The translations under genes were made by a program, and so were the position numbers. Below the pieces are notes generated by a model. The model made no database searches. It saw only the letters and a program-made list of their open reading frames with translations, and had not been told where the DNA came from. From NCBI RefSeq assembly GCF_002176815.1, contig NZ_CP021648.1, positions 1,310,001 to 1,374,000 on the forward strand: a stretch of 64,000 nt of DNA, given 5' to 3'. Source of the stretch: Acidovorax sp. T1. Its GTDB lineage: Bacteria > Pseudomonadota > Gammaproteobacteria > Burkholderiales > Burkholderiaceae_C. Of this stretch, positions 19,736-29,436 are shown piece after piece (position 1 is the first letter of the stretch; every line of letters begins with the position of its first letter).

Positions 19736-19869
19736 GCGGCTGGTCTCGTTGCGCAGCTGCTGGTAAGTGAAAAGTAAGTCTTTATTCCAGATGGCAGCGT
19801 GCCTTGCAAGGGCTGCGGCGTGGTGCTAAACCGCACCAGCGGTCAATTTCTCACGCAACGGATCAGGAG

Positions 19870-19883
19870 TGACCGGTCGGTCT
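19870..19883. promoter_or_regulatory. possible TetR-type operator
   Basis: TGACCGGTCGGTC contains the GACCGGTC palindrome with an additional GGTC, a pattern typical of TetR/AcrR operators. It lies 53-66 bp upstream of the FAD oxidoreductase ATG. No TetR gene is in the window, so any regulator would be encoded elsewhere. Confidence 0.35.
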
Positions 19884-19935
19884 TTCTCCATCCTTTGTGC
19901 AAGGGGCGAATTCCGCCGCAGCAAAGGAGAAGACC

Positions 19936-21321
19936 ATGAAAAATTTGCAAGCCAGGCAGGCCGAGGCGTTGAAAGCGGGGCTTCAGGGAACGGTCATTCT
20001 TGCGGGTGACCCTGCCTATGACACCGCGCGCAAGGTCTGGAACGGGATGATCGACAAGCACCCTGCAGCCATCGTCTGCTGCACCACCACTCTGGATGTG
20101 GTGCATGCGGTGAATTTTGCGCGAAACCAGGGCCTGCCACTGGCGGTGCGCGGTGGCGGGCACAACATTGCCGGCAGCGCGCTGTGCGACGACGGTATCG
20201 TCATCGACCTCTCGCAGATGAAGGCCGCACAGGTGGATGCCGATGCGCGGCGCATCACCATTGAAGGCGGTGCCACTTTGGCGGATTTTGACGCCGCCAC
20301 CCAGGCCCATGGCCTGGCGACGCCGCTCGGGATCAACTCCACCACCGGCGTCGCCGGCCTCACGCTGGGCGGCGGTTTTGGCTGGCTCAGCCGCCAATAC
20401 GGCATGAGCATCGACAACCTGGAATCGGCCGAAGTGGTGACGGCAGCAGGCGAGGTGCTGCATGCCAGCGCCACCGAGCATCCGGACCTGTTCTGGGCGC
20501 TGCGCGGCGGCAGCGGCAATTTTGGCGTGGTGACACGTTTCGGGTTCCGGCTGCATCCCGTGGGCCCGAACCTGCTGGCTGGGCTGATCGTGTTTCCGAT
20601 GGCCGAGGCCAAACAGGTGCTGCAGCAGTACCGCGAATTCATGGACAAGGCGCCTGACGAACTGTCGGTCTGGGTGGTTTTGCGCAAGGCGCCGCCGCTG
20701 CCGTTCCTGCCTGAAAGCGTGCATGGCCATGAGGTCATCGTGCTGGCGCTGCTCTACACCGGCGACCCGGCGCAGGGAAAAGCGCTGGTCGAGCCGCTGT
20801 ACCGCTTTGGCACGCCAGCCGGCACCCATGTCGATGTGATGCCCTACGTGGCCTGGCAGAAAGCCTTTGATCCGCTGCTCACACCCGGCGCACGCAACTA
20901 CTGGAAATCGCACAATTTTTCGGAACTCAAGGATGGGCTGTTCGATGCAGTCATTGACTACATCGCAACCTTGCCATCGCCCCAGTGCGAGATATTTTTC
21001 GGGGCCATTGGCGGCGCCACCACCCGGCCAGCGCCCGATGCCGCCGCCTATGCCCACCGGGACGCCCGCTTCGTCATGAATGTGCACGGCCGCTGGGACG
21101 ACCCGGCCGATGACGCGCGCTGCATGGGCTGGGCGCGCGACTTCTTCAAGGCGTCGGCGCCCTATGCCAGCGGCGGTGTCTATGTCAATTTTCTGACCGA
21201 CGACGAGAGCGACCGGGTGAAGGCGGCCTACGGCCAGAACTACGCGCGGCTGGCGCAGATCAAGCGCCAGTACGACCCAGCCAACCTGTTCAGCACCAAC
21301 CAGAATATCCGACCCGCCTGA
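19936..21321 (+). CDS. FAD-binding oxidoreductase, berberine-bridge-enzyme-like
   Basis: A 461-residue flavin oxidase of the FAD_binding_4 plus BBE type. VRGGGHNIAG (71-80) supplies His76 for the covalent 8-alpha-histidyl FAD bond. GVAGLTLGGGFGWLSRQYG (about 138-156) is the second FAD loop; it lacks the Cys that gives bicovalent flavin in some members. The C-terminal BBE segment YGQNYARLAQIKRQYDPANLF is intact. Such enzymes oxidise alcohols, sugars or secondary metabolites; the substrate is unknown. ATG 19936 follows AAAGGAGA at 19923-19930; an upstream TTG is rejected. It is monocistronic, with a TetR-like operator in its promoter region. Confidence 0.88.
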   Translation: MKNLQARQAEALKAGLQGTVILAGDPAYDTARKVWNGMIDKHPAAIVCCTTTLDVVHAVNFARNQGLPLAVRGGGHNIAGSALCDDGIVIDLSQMKAAQVDADARRITIEGGATLADFDAATQAHGLATPLGINSTTGVAGLTLGGGFGWLSRQYGMSIDNLESAEVVTAAGEVLHASATEHPDLFWALRGGSGNFGVVTRFGFRLHPVGPNLLAGLIVFPMAEAKQVLQQYREFMDKAPDELSVWVVLRKAPPLPFLPESVHGHEVIVLALLYTGDPAQGKALVEPLYRFGTPAGTHVDVMPYVAWQKAFDPLLTPGARNYWKSHNFSELKDGLFDAVIDYIATLPSPQCEIFFGAIGGATTRPAPDAAAYAHRDARFVMNVHGRWDDPADDARCMGWARDFFKASAPYASGGVYVNFLTDDESDRVKAAYGQNYARLAQIKRQYDPANLFSTNQNIRPA

Positions 21322-21383
21322 CCGCGACCCTTGCTGGGGCAGGTCGGCAAAAAAGCTGCTTTGGGATCAAACAGGTGGCATGC

Positions 21384-22193
21384 TCATGCGTTCAAAAAAT
21401 CCCGAATGGCCATCAGTGTGCCGTCGGGGGCCTCGGTCATCTGGTTGTGCCCAACCGGTAGGTTGACCACCTGCACGGACTTGCCCGCGTTGCGGGCAAT
21501 GGCGATCAGGCCCTGCGCGGCCTTGGGGACCGTCATCTGGTCTTGCGTACCCAGTGCAAATAGCACCGGGCACTGCACCTGGGCCATGGCCTGCTCGCCG
21601 TTGGCATAACTGTCGCAGGCCACGAAGCCCCGGTGGAACAGGTTGACCTGCGGGTTGCTGCGCAGCACCTTGCGGCCCAGCGCCATGCCCGCGCCATACA
21701 CCCAGAAGCCCGCACCCGAGGGTGGCGCCAGCGTGCTGCGCGAGAACACGTTGACCATGCGCAGCGCTTTCTCTGGCTCGTTCAATGCCGATTCGATGAG
21801 GGCGGGCGACACCTTCATCGGGTAGGCCGTTCCCACCAGCACCAGGTGGCTCACGCGCGGGCCCATTTGCGCGGCTGCTTCCAGCGCAATCAGTGAGCCC
21901 CAGCTGTGGCCCACCAGAGCGGCGCGCTCAATGCCCAGGGCATCAAGCAGCGTCGCCACAAAAGCAGCGCCTTGCTCAACACTGGCCGGGGCATCGCCGC
22001 CGCTGCGGCAGTGGCCGGGCAGGTCGATGGCCAGCACGTTCCAGCCGTGGTTGGCCAGGTAGCGGCTTTGCAGGGCCCACACGCTGTGGTCGTTGAGTAC
22101 GCCATGGATGAGCACCACAGTGGGCTTGGCGGCGTCGAAGGCCTTGCCGCCGGTGTAGCAATAGACGGGGCTGCCGTTGACTTGGATATGCAT
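21384..22193 (-). CDS. alpha/beta hydrolase
   Basis: A 269-residue alpha/beta-hydrolase-fold protein. The oxyanion-hole motif VVLIHGVLNDHSVW lies at about 25-38, the nucleophile elbow GHSWGS at about 94-99 (Ser), an acidic residue in LGTQDQMT, and the catalytic His in VGHNQMTEAP near 250. No signal peptide, so cytoplasmic. Substrate unknown; esterase, lactonase or C-C hydrolase activity are all possible. It begins 2 nt after the stop of the sulfhydrylase gene on the same strand, so they form an operon. Confidence 0.85.
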   Translation of the reverse strand: MHIQVNGSPVYCYTGGKAFDAAKPTVVLIHGVLNDHSVWALQSRYLANHGWNVLAIDLPGHCRSGGDAPASVEQGAAFVATLLDALGIERAALVGHSWGSLIALEAAAQMGPRVSHLVLVGTAYPMKVSPALIESALNEPEKALRMVNVFSRSTLAPPSGAGFWVYGAGMALGRKVLRSNPQVNLFHRGFVACDSYANGEQAMAQVQCPVLFALGTQDQMTVPKAAQGLIAIARNAGKSVQVVNLPVGHNQMTEAPDGTLMAIRDFLNA

Positions 22194-22195
22194 GG

Positions 22196-23506
22196 TCAGG
22201 CCCCCGCTTTCTCGGCCGCCTTGAGGGCGCGCTTCAGATCGTCGATCAGGTCGTCGGCGTCTTCGAGGCCAATGGACAGCCGGATCGTGCCCTGGCTGAT
22301 GCCGGCGTTGGCAAGGGCTTCGTCGGTCATGCGGAAATGCGTGGTGCTGGCCGGGTGGATCACGAGGCTGCGGCAGTCGCCCACGTTGGCCAGGTGGCTG
22401 AAGACCTTGAGGGTTTCGATGAACTTCTTGCCCTGCTCGCGGTTGCCCTTGAGGTCGAAGCTGAACACCGAGCCCGCCCCACGCGGCAGCAGCTTTTGCG
22501 CCAGCGCATGGCTGGGGTGCGATGCCAGCATGGGGTGGCCCACCCGCGACACAAAGGGCTGCGCGGCCAGGAACTCCACCACCTTTTCCGTGTTGCGCAT
22601 GTGGCGTTCCATGCGCAAGGGCAGGGTTTCGATGCCCTGCAGGATGAGCCAGGCCGTGTGCGGGCTCATGCAGGCGCCAAAGTCGCGCAGGCCCTCGCGG
22701 CGGGCGCGCAGCAAAAAGGCGCCCACGGTGCTCTCTTCGGTGAACACCATGTTGTGAAAGCCGTCGTAGGGCTGGGTCAGTTCGGCAAACTTGCCGGCCG
22801 ATTTTGGGCCGTCCCAGTCAAAGCTGCCGCCATCCACCACGATGCCACCCACCACGGTGCCGTGGCCCGAGAGGAATTTGGTGGCCGAGTGGTAGACCAG
22901 ATCGGCGCCATGTTCAAACGGCTTGATGAGCCAGGGCGAGGTGAGGGTGGAGTCCACCAGCAGCGGCACGCCTGCCTCGTGGGCGATGGATGAAACGGTG
23001 GGGATGTCCAGCACATCCAGGCCCGGGTTGCCCACGGTCTCGCCAAAGAACAGCTTGGTGTTGGGGCGCACGGCGGCGCGCCAGCCGTTGATGTCGCCGG
23101 GCTTGACAAAGGTGGTCTCGATGCCAAAGCGTGCCAGCGTGTAGTGCAGCAGGTTTTGCGAGCCACCATACAGTGCCGTGCTGGCCACGATGTGGCTGCC
23201 CGCGCCCATCAGCGTGGCGATGGCCAGGTGCAGCGCGGCCTGGCCGCTGGCCACGGCAATCGCGCCCACGCCGCCCTCCAGCGCCGCAACGCGCTGCTCC
23301 AGCACCGCGTTGGTCGGGTTGCTGATGCGGCTGTACACATGGCCTGGACGTTCGAGGTTGAACAGCGAAGCGGCATGGTCGCTTGATTCAAAGACGAACG
23401 AGGTCGTCAGGTGGATGGGCACGGCACGCGCGCCGGTGGCGGGGTCGGGGCTGGCGCCTGCGTGCAGCGCCAGCGTGTCAAAGCCGGGGTCGGAGTAACC
23501 GGGCAT
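22196..23506 (-). CDS. metY: O-acetylhomoserine sulfhydrylase / Cys-Met metabolism PLP enzyme
   Basis: A 436-residue gamma-family PLP enzyme. Landmarks: YSRISNPTNAVLEQRVAALEG (phosphate and partner-subunit residues, about 59-79), SGQAA (PLP phosphate), the LVDSTLTSP aspartate near 185, and the Schiff-base lysine in YHSATKFLSGHG (Lys210). Its length (about 430) fits O-acetylhomoserine aminocarboxypropyltransferase (MetY) better than the shorter cystathionine synthases or lyases (about 390). It would make homocysteine from O-acetylhomoserine and sulfide. Divergent from the CBS-domain gene across 96 nt; followed by the alpha/beta hydrolase. Confidence 0.88.
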   Translation of the reverse strand: MPGYSDPGFDTLALHAGASPDPATGARAVPIHLTTSFVFESSDHAASLFNLERPGHVYSRISNPTNAVLEQRVAALEGGVGAIAVASGQAALHLAIATLMGAGSHIVASTALYGGSQNLLHYTLARFGIETTFVKPGDINGWRAAVRPNTKLFFGETVGNPGLDVLDIPTVSSIAHEAGVPLLVDSTLTSPWLIKPFEHGADLVYHSATKFLSGHGTVVGGIVVDGGSFDWDGPKSAGKFAELTQPYDGFHNMVFTEESTVGAFLLRARREGLRDFGACMSPHTAWLILQGIETLPLRMERHMRNTEKVVEFLAAQPFVSRVGHPMLASHPSHALAQKLLPRGAGSVFSFDLKGNREQGKKFIETLKVFSHLANVGDCRSLVIHPASTTHFRMTDEALANAGISQGTIRLSIGLEDADDLIDDLKRALKAAEKAGA

Positions 23507-23602
23507 CTTGTGTCTCCCATGTTGTCAATGCAGGCGGGCATTGTGGGCTATATTTGCCGTGAACCAGCCTGTTGCGCCCAGCGCGCCCTCGGAGACAAAA
23601 CC

Positions 23603-24055
23603 ATGAAAGTCAGCGACATCCTTCGCGTCAAAGGAAACACACTCTACACCGTGACACCGGACGAACCCATCGCCGTTGCCTTGAGCGTGATGGCGGAAAA
23701 AGACATTGGTTCGCTGGTGGTGATGGAGTTGGGCGACCTGGTGGGCATGCTCACCTTCCGCGAAGTGATCCAGGCAACCGTGCGCAACGGTGGCAGCGTG
23801 GGCGCCATGCTGGTCCGCTCGGCCATGGACGACCATCCCCTGACCTGCACGCTCGAAACCGACATGGACGAGGTGCGCCGCATGATGCTGGACCGCCACG
23901 CGCGCTACATGCCTGTGATGGACCGCAAGATGCTGATGGGTGTGATCAGCTTTTATGACGTGGCCAAGGCCGTGGTGGACGCCCAGAATTTCGAGAACAA
24001 AATGCTCAAGGCCTACATCCGCGACTGGCCGGAAGACGAGTCCCGTAGCGGCTGA
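23603..24055 (+). CDS. two-CBS-domain protein
   Basis: A 150-residue protein consisting of a tandem CBS pair (Bateman module): about 10-62 (LYTVTPDEPIAVALSVMAEKD...VGMLTFREV) and about 75-130 (TCTLETDMDEVRRMMLDRHARYMPVMD...GVISFYDVAKAV). These domains bind adenine nucleotides and usually regulate partner proteins. It has no catalytic domain and no membrane segment. ATG 23603 follows GGAGA at 23591-23595. It is divergent from metY and convergent with the GGDEF-EAL gene. Confidence 0.88.
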   Translation: MKVSDILRVKGNTLYTVTPDEPIAVALSVMAEKDIGSLVVMELGDLVGMLTFREVIQATVRNGGSVGAMLVRSAMDDHPLTCTLETDMDEVRRMMLDRHARYMPVMDRKMLMGVISFYDVAKAVVDAQNFENKMLKAYIRDWPEDESRSG

Positions 24056-24088
24056 CCGCCGCGTCGCCCGCGATTCCGGGCGTTGTTC

Positions 24089-26335
24089 TCAGCGCAGCTC
24101 TGTCGCCTTTGCGCAGAGCCAGGCTTCAATCTCATCGGGCGGCAGCGGCTTGCCAAACAGGTAGCCCTGCATCACCGGACAGCCGTGGGCCTGCAGCCAC
24201 TGCTGCTGGCCGGTGGTCTCAACGCCCTCGGCCACTACCACCATGCCCAGGCTGTGCGCAATGCTCAGCACCGACACCGTGAGGGCGCGCGCCGTGGCGC
24301 TGGTGGTCAGGTCCTGCACAAAGGCCATGTCGAGCTTGAGCTCGCTGATGGGCAGGCGGTGCAGATAGCTCAGGCTGGAGTAGCCGGTGCCAAAGTCATC
24401 GAGCGACAGCTTGAAGTCCTTGTGGTGCAGCGCCTTGATGTTTTGCAGCGTGACCGGCCGCGCATCCATCATCACGCTCTCGGTGATCTCCAGCAGCACG
24501 TCGCTGGTGCGCAGGCCATGGCGCTCCAGTGCATCGCTGATCTCCTGGGCAAACTCGGGCCGGTGGAAGCTGCGGCCCGACAGGTTGACGGCCACGCAGG
24601 GCACGTCATGGCCTGCAGAGCGCCAGGCCGCCAGCTGCCGGCAGGCTTCATCCAGCAACCACAAGGTCAACTCATGGATCAGCCCGGCGTCCTCGGCCAC
24701 AGGGATGAACTGCGACGGCGGCACCATGCCCCACTGCGGGTGGTTCCAGCGCGCCAGGGCTTCCACGCCATGCAGTGTGCCGGGCGAGCTGCTGAGCACC
24801 TGGGGCTGGTAGTGCAACGTGAGGCTGCGTTCGGCCAGCGCCTGCTGCAACGCGCGCTCCAGCGAGGCGCGTTCCTGCACGCGGCGGTTCATCTCGGCAC
24901 TGAACAGCTGCATGCTGTGCCGGTGGTCGCTCTTGGCCTGGTGCATGGCCTGGTCGGCATGGCGTAGCAGCGTGTCGATGGTGTCACCATCGTTCGGAAA
25001 CATCGCAATGCCGATGCTGGCGTGGGGCACATGGGTCTGCCCCAGGATGTCTAGCGGCTGGGCGATATCGTGCAGCACGCGGTGGGCGCTTTGCACCGCC
25101 TGTTCGGTGGTGCACTCGGACAACAGCAGCACAAATTCGTCGCCCGACAGGCGGGCGATCAGATCGCGGGCACGCAGGCCTTGCGTCAGGCGCTTGGCCA
25201 CTTCGCTCAGCAGTACGTCGCCTGCGGCGTGCCCTTGGGTGTCGTTGACCTGCTTGAACCGGTCCAGGTCCACAAATAGCAGGGCGCCCGGACGGCCTTT
25301 TTTCTGAAGGTCGGCCAGGGCGCGCTCTGCGCTGCTGCGAAAGAGGGCGCGGTTGGGCAACCCGGTCAGCACGTCAAAAAATGCCAGCTGGTGGATGCGC
25401 TGGTGCGTGCTGTCACGTTCAATGGCCAGCGCGCACAGGTGCAGGCACACCTCCACCAGCCGCTGGTGCAGCGCGTCGGGCGCGCGGGGCTCGCGAAAAT
25501 AAAAGGCAAAGGTGCCGATCGGCTGGCCCCGGTGGTCGCGGATGGGGCTCGACCAGCAGGCGCGCATCCCGCTGTCCGCAAACAGGTCACGGTAGCCGTC
25601 CCACAGCGGGTCTGATGCAATGTCGGTGACGACCACGGGCGCGTTGCGGAAAGCGGCCGTGCCGCACGAGCCTGCCTTGGGGCCAATGGGCTGTCCATCC
25701 AGTGCGCGGCTGATGGTGGCAGGCAGGCTGGGCGCCGCCAACGGGTGCAGCAGACCCTGTGCGTCCACCGCCAGGATGGTGGCCGTGACCTCGGGGGCAA
25801 TGCGTTCAACCTCACGGCAGGCCAGGGTCATCAGCTCGGGCAGGGGCAGTTCATTGACCATGCCTTCGAGCACGCGCGTTTGCAGCACCTCGTGCATCTT
25901 CGTGAGCGTGATGTCTGTCAATATCGAGATGCTGCCCCCCGGACCTCCGGCGTCCTCCTTGGAGGCGTTGATCACTAGCGACACCCACCGTGGCTGCCCC
26001 GTCTTGCCGTAGAGCAGCGTATCGGTATGAAACTGGCCTTGTGTCTGGCCTTGTGTCAGGACGTCGGCACGGATGTTCGTGAGCAGATCCGGGTTTGCGT
26101 ATGGGCCCAGCAGTACATCGCTCAGGAGCTTGCCCAATACTTCATCGGGCTCATAACCAAACAGCCGCGTGAAGCCTCCGTTGACGTAGACCACGCGCTT
26201 GTCGCTGTCGGTCAGAACAATGGCGTTGTCGCTGGCATCCAGCGCCCGGCGAAGTGGCATATCTGCCACGGGGGCGGGTGGCGAGGCACGGTTCGGCAAT
26301 GCAGGACCGGGTGAGGGCGGCGCTAAAGCGGGCAT
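24089..26335 (-). CDS. PAS-GAF-GGDEF-EAL cyclic-di-GMP signalling protein
   Basis: A 748-residue cytoplasmic protein. PAS (about 30-150, NAIVLTDSDKRVVYVNGGF), GAF (about 170-305), GGDEF (about 315-470) and EAL (about 485-745). The cyclase signature reads SGDEF (about 393-397), a variant found in active enzymes, and is preceded by RARD five residues upstream, a product-inhibition I-site. The phosphodiesterase domain keeps EALARW, LLEITES and DDFGTGYSS, so both activities are possible. No membrane segments; PAS and GAF suggest redox or ligand sensing. Monocistronic, convergent with the CBS gene and divergent from aroC. Confidence 0.92.
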   Translation of the reverse strand: MPALAPPSPGPALPNRASPPAPVADMPLRRALDASDNAIVLTDSDKRVVYVNGGFTRLFGYEPDEVLGKLLSDVLLGPYANPDLLTNIRADVLTQGQTQGQFHTDTLLYGKTGQPRWVSLVINASKEDAGGPGGSISILTDITLTKMHEVLQTRVLEGMVNELPLPELMTLACREVERIAPEVTATILAVDAQGLLHPLAAPSLPATISRALDGQPIGPKAGSCGTAAFRNAPVVVTDIASDPLWDGYRDLFADSGMRACWSSPIRDHRGQPIGTFAFYFREPRAPDALHQRLVEVCLHLCALAIERDSTHQRIHQLAFFDVLTGLPNRALFRSSAERALADLQKKGRPGALLFVDLDRFKQVNDTQGHAAGDVLLSEVAKRLTQGLRARDLIARLSGDEFVLLLSECTTEQAVQSAHRVLHDIAQPLDILGQTHVPHASIGIAMFPNDGDTIDTLLRHADQAMHQAKSDHRHSMQLFSAEMNRRVQERASLERALQQALAERSLTLHYQPQVLSSSPGTLHGVEALARWNHPQWGMVPPSQFIPVAEDAGLIHELTLWLLDEACRQLAAWRSAGHDVPCVAVNLSGRSFHRPEFAQEISDALERHGLRTSDVLLEITESVMMDARPVTLQNIKALHHKDFKLSLDDFGTGYSSLSYLHRLPISELKLDMAFVQDLTTSATARALTVSVLSIAHSLGMVVVAEGVETTGQQQWLQAHGCPVMQGYLFGKPLPPDEIEAWLCAKATELR

Positions 26336-26501
26336 GGGGTATCAGAAAGCGATGGTTGATGCTAGCAAGCCCGCAGTGCGCTGCCAAGCATAAAGGCGCC
26401 AGCTTGTACGATTTTTGCTCACGGCGAGGTGCTTTGTCACCCCGGTGTGTCATGCGGCAGTGCGGTAAAGCCCCGGGGAAGCGCCGTCCGTACTCAAGGC
26501 T

Positions 26502-26511
26502 CTGGGATAAT
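26502..26511 (+). promoter_or_regulatory. extended -10 box just before aroC
   Basis: TGGGATAAT ends at 26511, an extended -10 (TGN before GATAAT). A start 7 nt later would fall at about 26518, essentially on the aroC ATG at 26520. No convincing -35 is visible. Confidence 0.5.
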
Positions 26512-26519
26512 CCGGCACC

Positions 26520-27617
26520 ATGAGCGGCAACACTTTCGGCACCCTATTCGCAGTCACCAACTTTGGTGAATCCCACGGCCCGGCCATTGGCTGCGTGATC
26601 GACGGCTGCCCGCCCGGCATGCCGCTGGCCGAGGCCGACATCCAGGCCGACCTCGACCGCCGCCGCCCCGGCACCAGCCGCCATGTCACGCAGCGCAATG
26701 AACCCGATGCGGTCGAAATCCTCTCGGGCGTGTACGAGGGCAAGACCACCGGCACCCCCATTGCCCTGCTGATCCGCAACACCGACCAGCGCAGCAAAGA
26801 CTACAGCAACATCGCCGAGAGCTTTCGCCCCGGCCATGCCGACTACACCTACTGGCACAAATACGGCATCCGCGATCCGCGCGGCGGCGGCCGCTCGTCA
26901 GCCCGCCTCACGGCGCCCACGGTGGCGGCTGGCGCGGTGGCCAAGAAATGGCTGGCCCAGCAATATGGCGTGCAGTTCCGTGCCTGCATGACGCAACTGG
27001 GCGAGCTGGCGATTCCGTTCGAGAGCTGGGAGCATGTGCACAGCAACCCCTTCTTTGCGCCCGTGGCCGACGTGGCCCAGTACGAGGACTACATGGACGC
27101 CCTGCGCAAGGCCGGGGATTCGTGCGGTGCCCGCATCCGCGTGCAGGCCACGGGCGTGCCGGTGGGGCTGGGCGAGCCGCTGTATGACAAGCTCGATGCC
27201 GATATCGCCTACGCGATGATGGGCCTGAACGCGGTCAAGGGCGTGGAGATTGGCGCCGGCTTCGCCAGCGTGGCGCAGCGAGGCACCACGCATGGCGATT
27301 CCATGAGCTCGGAAGGCTTTCGCAGCAACAACGCGGGTGGTGTGCTCGGAGGCATCAGCACCGGGCAAGACCTGGAAGTGAGCATCGCCATCAAGCCCAC
27401 CAGCTCCATCATCAGTCCGCGCGAGTCGATCGACATCCACGGCCAGAGCGTCGAAGTGATCACCAAGGGCCGCCATGACCCCTGCGTGGGCATCCGCGCC
27501 GCACCCATTGCCGAGGCGCTGCTGGCCCTGGTGGTCATGGAGCACGCCCTGCGCCACCGCGCCCAGTGCGCCGATGTGGTGGCCGGCGTGCCGCCCATCC
27601 GGGCTTCGATTCTTTAA
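26520..27617 (+). CDS. aroC: chorismate synthase
   Basis: A 365-residue enzyme that converts EPSP to chorismate with reduced FMN, the last common step to aromatic amino acids and folate. N-terminal [20 protein letters not shown] contains signature 1 with the catalytic His; [45 protein letters not shown] (read in parts) and [22 protein letters not shown] are further signatures, and [13 protein letters not shown] is intact. Length is standard. There is no Shine-Dalgarno before the ATG and a -10 box lies 9 bp upstream, so the message may be leaderless. The nucleotidase gene starts 8 nt after the stop. Confidence 0.97.
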   Translation: MSGNTFGTLFAVTNFGESHGPAIGCVIDGCPPGMPLAEADIQADLDRRRPGTSRHVTQRNEPDAVEILSGVYEGKTTGTPIALLIRNTDQRSKDYSNIAESFRPGHADYTYWHKYGIRDPRGGGRSSARLTAPTVAAGAVAKKWLAQQYGVQFRACMTQLGELAIPFESWEHVHSNPFFAPVADVAQYEDYMDALRKAGDSCGARIRVQATGVPVGLGEPLYDKLDADIAYAMMGLNAVKGVEIGAGFASVAQRGTTHGDSMSSEGFRSNNAGGVLGGISTGQDLEVSIAIKPTSSIISPRESIDIHGQSVEVITKGRHDPCVGIRAAPIAEALLALVVMEHALRHRAQCADVVAGVPPIRASIL

Positions 27618-27625
27618 GGACTCAG

Positions 27626-29434
27626 GTGGCCCGGTTGCCCGTGATGGCCCGGTGGTTGTTGCGCCGGGGCGTGCGCACTGCCGCTGCCATGGGTGTGTTG
27701 GCGGCCCTGGCAGGCTGTGCCGCCGTGGCACCGGCGCCGCAGCACATCGACATCACGCTGATCGGCTTCAACGACCTGCACGGCCACCTGGAACCGCCAC
27801 GCCTGGCGGTCAGCGTGCCGGGGCCTGCGGGGGCTGTGGCCGTGCCGGCGGGTGGCGCGGCCTATCTGGCCAGCGCCATTGCGGCGCTCAAGGCCCGCAA
27901 TCCGCACCACGCGGTGGTGTCCGCCGGCGACATGGTGGGGGCTTCGCCACTGGCCTCGGCCCTGTTTCTGGACGAGCCCACCGTCGAGGCCGTCAACCGC
28001 ATGCAGATTGATTTCAACGCCGTGGGCAACCATGAATTCGACCGCGGCTGGCGCGAGCTGCTGCGGCTGCAGCACGGCGGTTGCGAGCAGTTCACCGTGC
28101 GCACGCCCTGCCAGATTTCCCGGCCTTTTGACGGGGCCCGCTTTGGCTTTCTGGCTGCCAACACCGTGCGCGAGGATGGCCAGACGCTCTTGCCTGCCAC
28201 GGGGCTCAAGCGTTTTCATGAAGGGGGTGCCACAGTCACCGTGGGGTTCATTGGCCTCACGCTCAAGGCCACGCCCACTATGGTGTCGCCCACTGGCGTG
28301 GCCGGGTTGCGGTTCGAGGACGAGGCCGCCACCGCCAACGCGCTCGTGCCGCAACTGCGGGCTCAGGGCGTCGATGTGATCGTGGTGGTGATCCACGAGG
28401 GCGGCAGCACCACGGCAGGCATCACCGAAACCAGCTGCGCGGGGCTGAGCGGCGACATCGTCCCCATCCTTGAGCAGCTCGACCCCGCCGTGGACGTGGT
28501 GGTCTCGGGCCACACGCACCGGGCCTATGTTTGCGACTACGCCAGCGTGAACCCGCAGCGCCCGTTTCTGCTGACCAGCGCAGGCCTGTATGGCACGCTG
28601 GTCACCGAGATTGCCCTGCGCGTGGACACCCGCACCCGCCGCGTGCTGCGCAAGGCGGCGCGCCAGGTCATCGTGCAGGGCGAAGGGTTCACGGGCCCGC
28701 AGGGCCGGGTGGACACGAAAGCCGTCGTGCCCGTGTTTTCTGCCGACCCCGGCGTGCAGCACATCGTTTCCACCTACCGCGCGGCAGCCGTGCCGCTGGT
28801 CCAGCGGCCCGTGGGGCAGGCCACCGCTGCCATCGTGCGGCAACCCGGCCCATCGCTCGAATCACCGCTGGGCAACCTGATTGCCGACGCCCAACTGGCA
28901 GCAACGCGCCTGCCCGAGCAGGGCGGGGCGCAGATGTCCGTCATGAACCCTGGTGGTGTGCGTGCCGATCTGGTGCCCGACGGGCAAGGGGTGGTGCGCT
29001 ATGGACAGCTGTTTGCCGTGCAGCCTTTTGGCAACCACCTGGTGGTCAAGGCCCTCACCGGGGCCCAGCTGCGTGCGGCGCTGGAGCAGCAGTTTCACAG
29101 CGGCACCAACACGCCAGAGCGGCCGCGCGTGCTGTCGGTGTCGGCGGGGTTTGGCTATGCCTACGATCTCTCGCGGCCGGCCGGCGAGCGCATCAGCCAC
29201 ATGCTGCTGCATGGCCAGCCAGTGACCGACGAGACCCGTGTGCGCGTCGCCATGAGCAACTTCCTGGCCAGCGGCGGCGACAATTTCACGGCATTCGCGC
29301 AGGCACCCGACATGCTGGGCGGCGGCCAGGATCTGGACGCGCTGGAGGCCTATTTCCGCGCCCACAGCCCCGTGGCACCCCCGGCGACGAACCGCATCAC
29401 CCGCAGTGCCCAGGGCACGGGATCAAGCCGGTAA
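27626..29434 (+). CDS. 5'-nucleotidase / 2',3'-cyclic phosphodiesterase lipoprotein (UshA family)
   Basis: A 602-residue exported enzyme. A lipobox LAALAGC (lipidated Cys31) ends the signal peptide. The metallophosphatase domain has IGFNDLHGHLEP (about 45-56), SAGDMVGASP, NAVGNHEFDRG and SGHTHRAYVC. The C-terminal nucleotide-binding domain has ESPLGNLIADAQLAAT, MNPGGVRADL, FAVQPFGNHLV and NFLASGGDNF. It should dephosphorylate nucleotides in the periplasm for scavenging. GTG 27626 is chosen because AAGGA at 27616-27620 sits 5 nt upstream; ATG 27644 is an alternative. It is probably an operon with aroC. A hairpin-forming repeat with a T7 run follows the stop. Confidence 0.9.
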   Translation: MARLPVMARWLLRRGVRTAAAMGVLAALAGCAAVAPAPQHIDITLIGFNDLHGHLEPPRLAVSVPGPAGAVAVPAGGAAYLASAIAALKARNPHHAVVSAGDMVGASPLASALFLDEPTVEAVNRMQIDFNAVGNHEFDRGWRELLRLQHGGCEQFTVRTPCQISRPFDGARFGFLAANTVREDGQTLLPATGLKRFHEGGATVTVGFIGLTLKATPTMVSPTGVAGLRFEDEAATANALVPQLRAQGVDVIVVVIHEGGSTTAGITETSCAGLSGDIVPILEQLDPAVDVVVSGHTHRAYVCDYASVNPQRPFLLTSAGLYGTLVTEIALRVDTRTRRVLRKAARQVIVQGEGFTGPQGRVDTKAVVPVFSADPGVQHIVSTYRAAAVPLVQRPVGQATAAIVRQPGPSLESPLGNLIADAQLAATRLPEQGGAQMSVMNPGGVRADLVPDGQGVVRYGQLFAVQPFGNHLVVKALTGAQLRAALEQQFHSGTNTPERPRVLSVSAGFGYAYDLSRPAGERISHMLLHGQPVTDETRVRVAMSNFLASGGDNFTAFAQAPDMLGGGQDLDALEAYFRAHSPVAPPATNRITRSAQGTGSSR

Positions 29435-29436
29435 CC

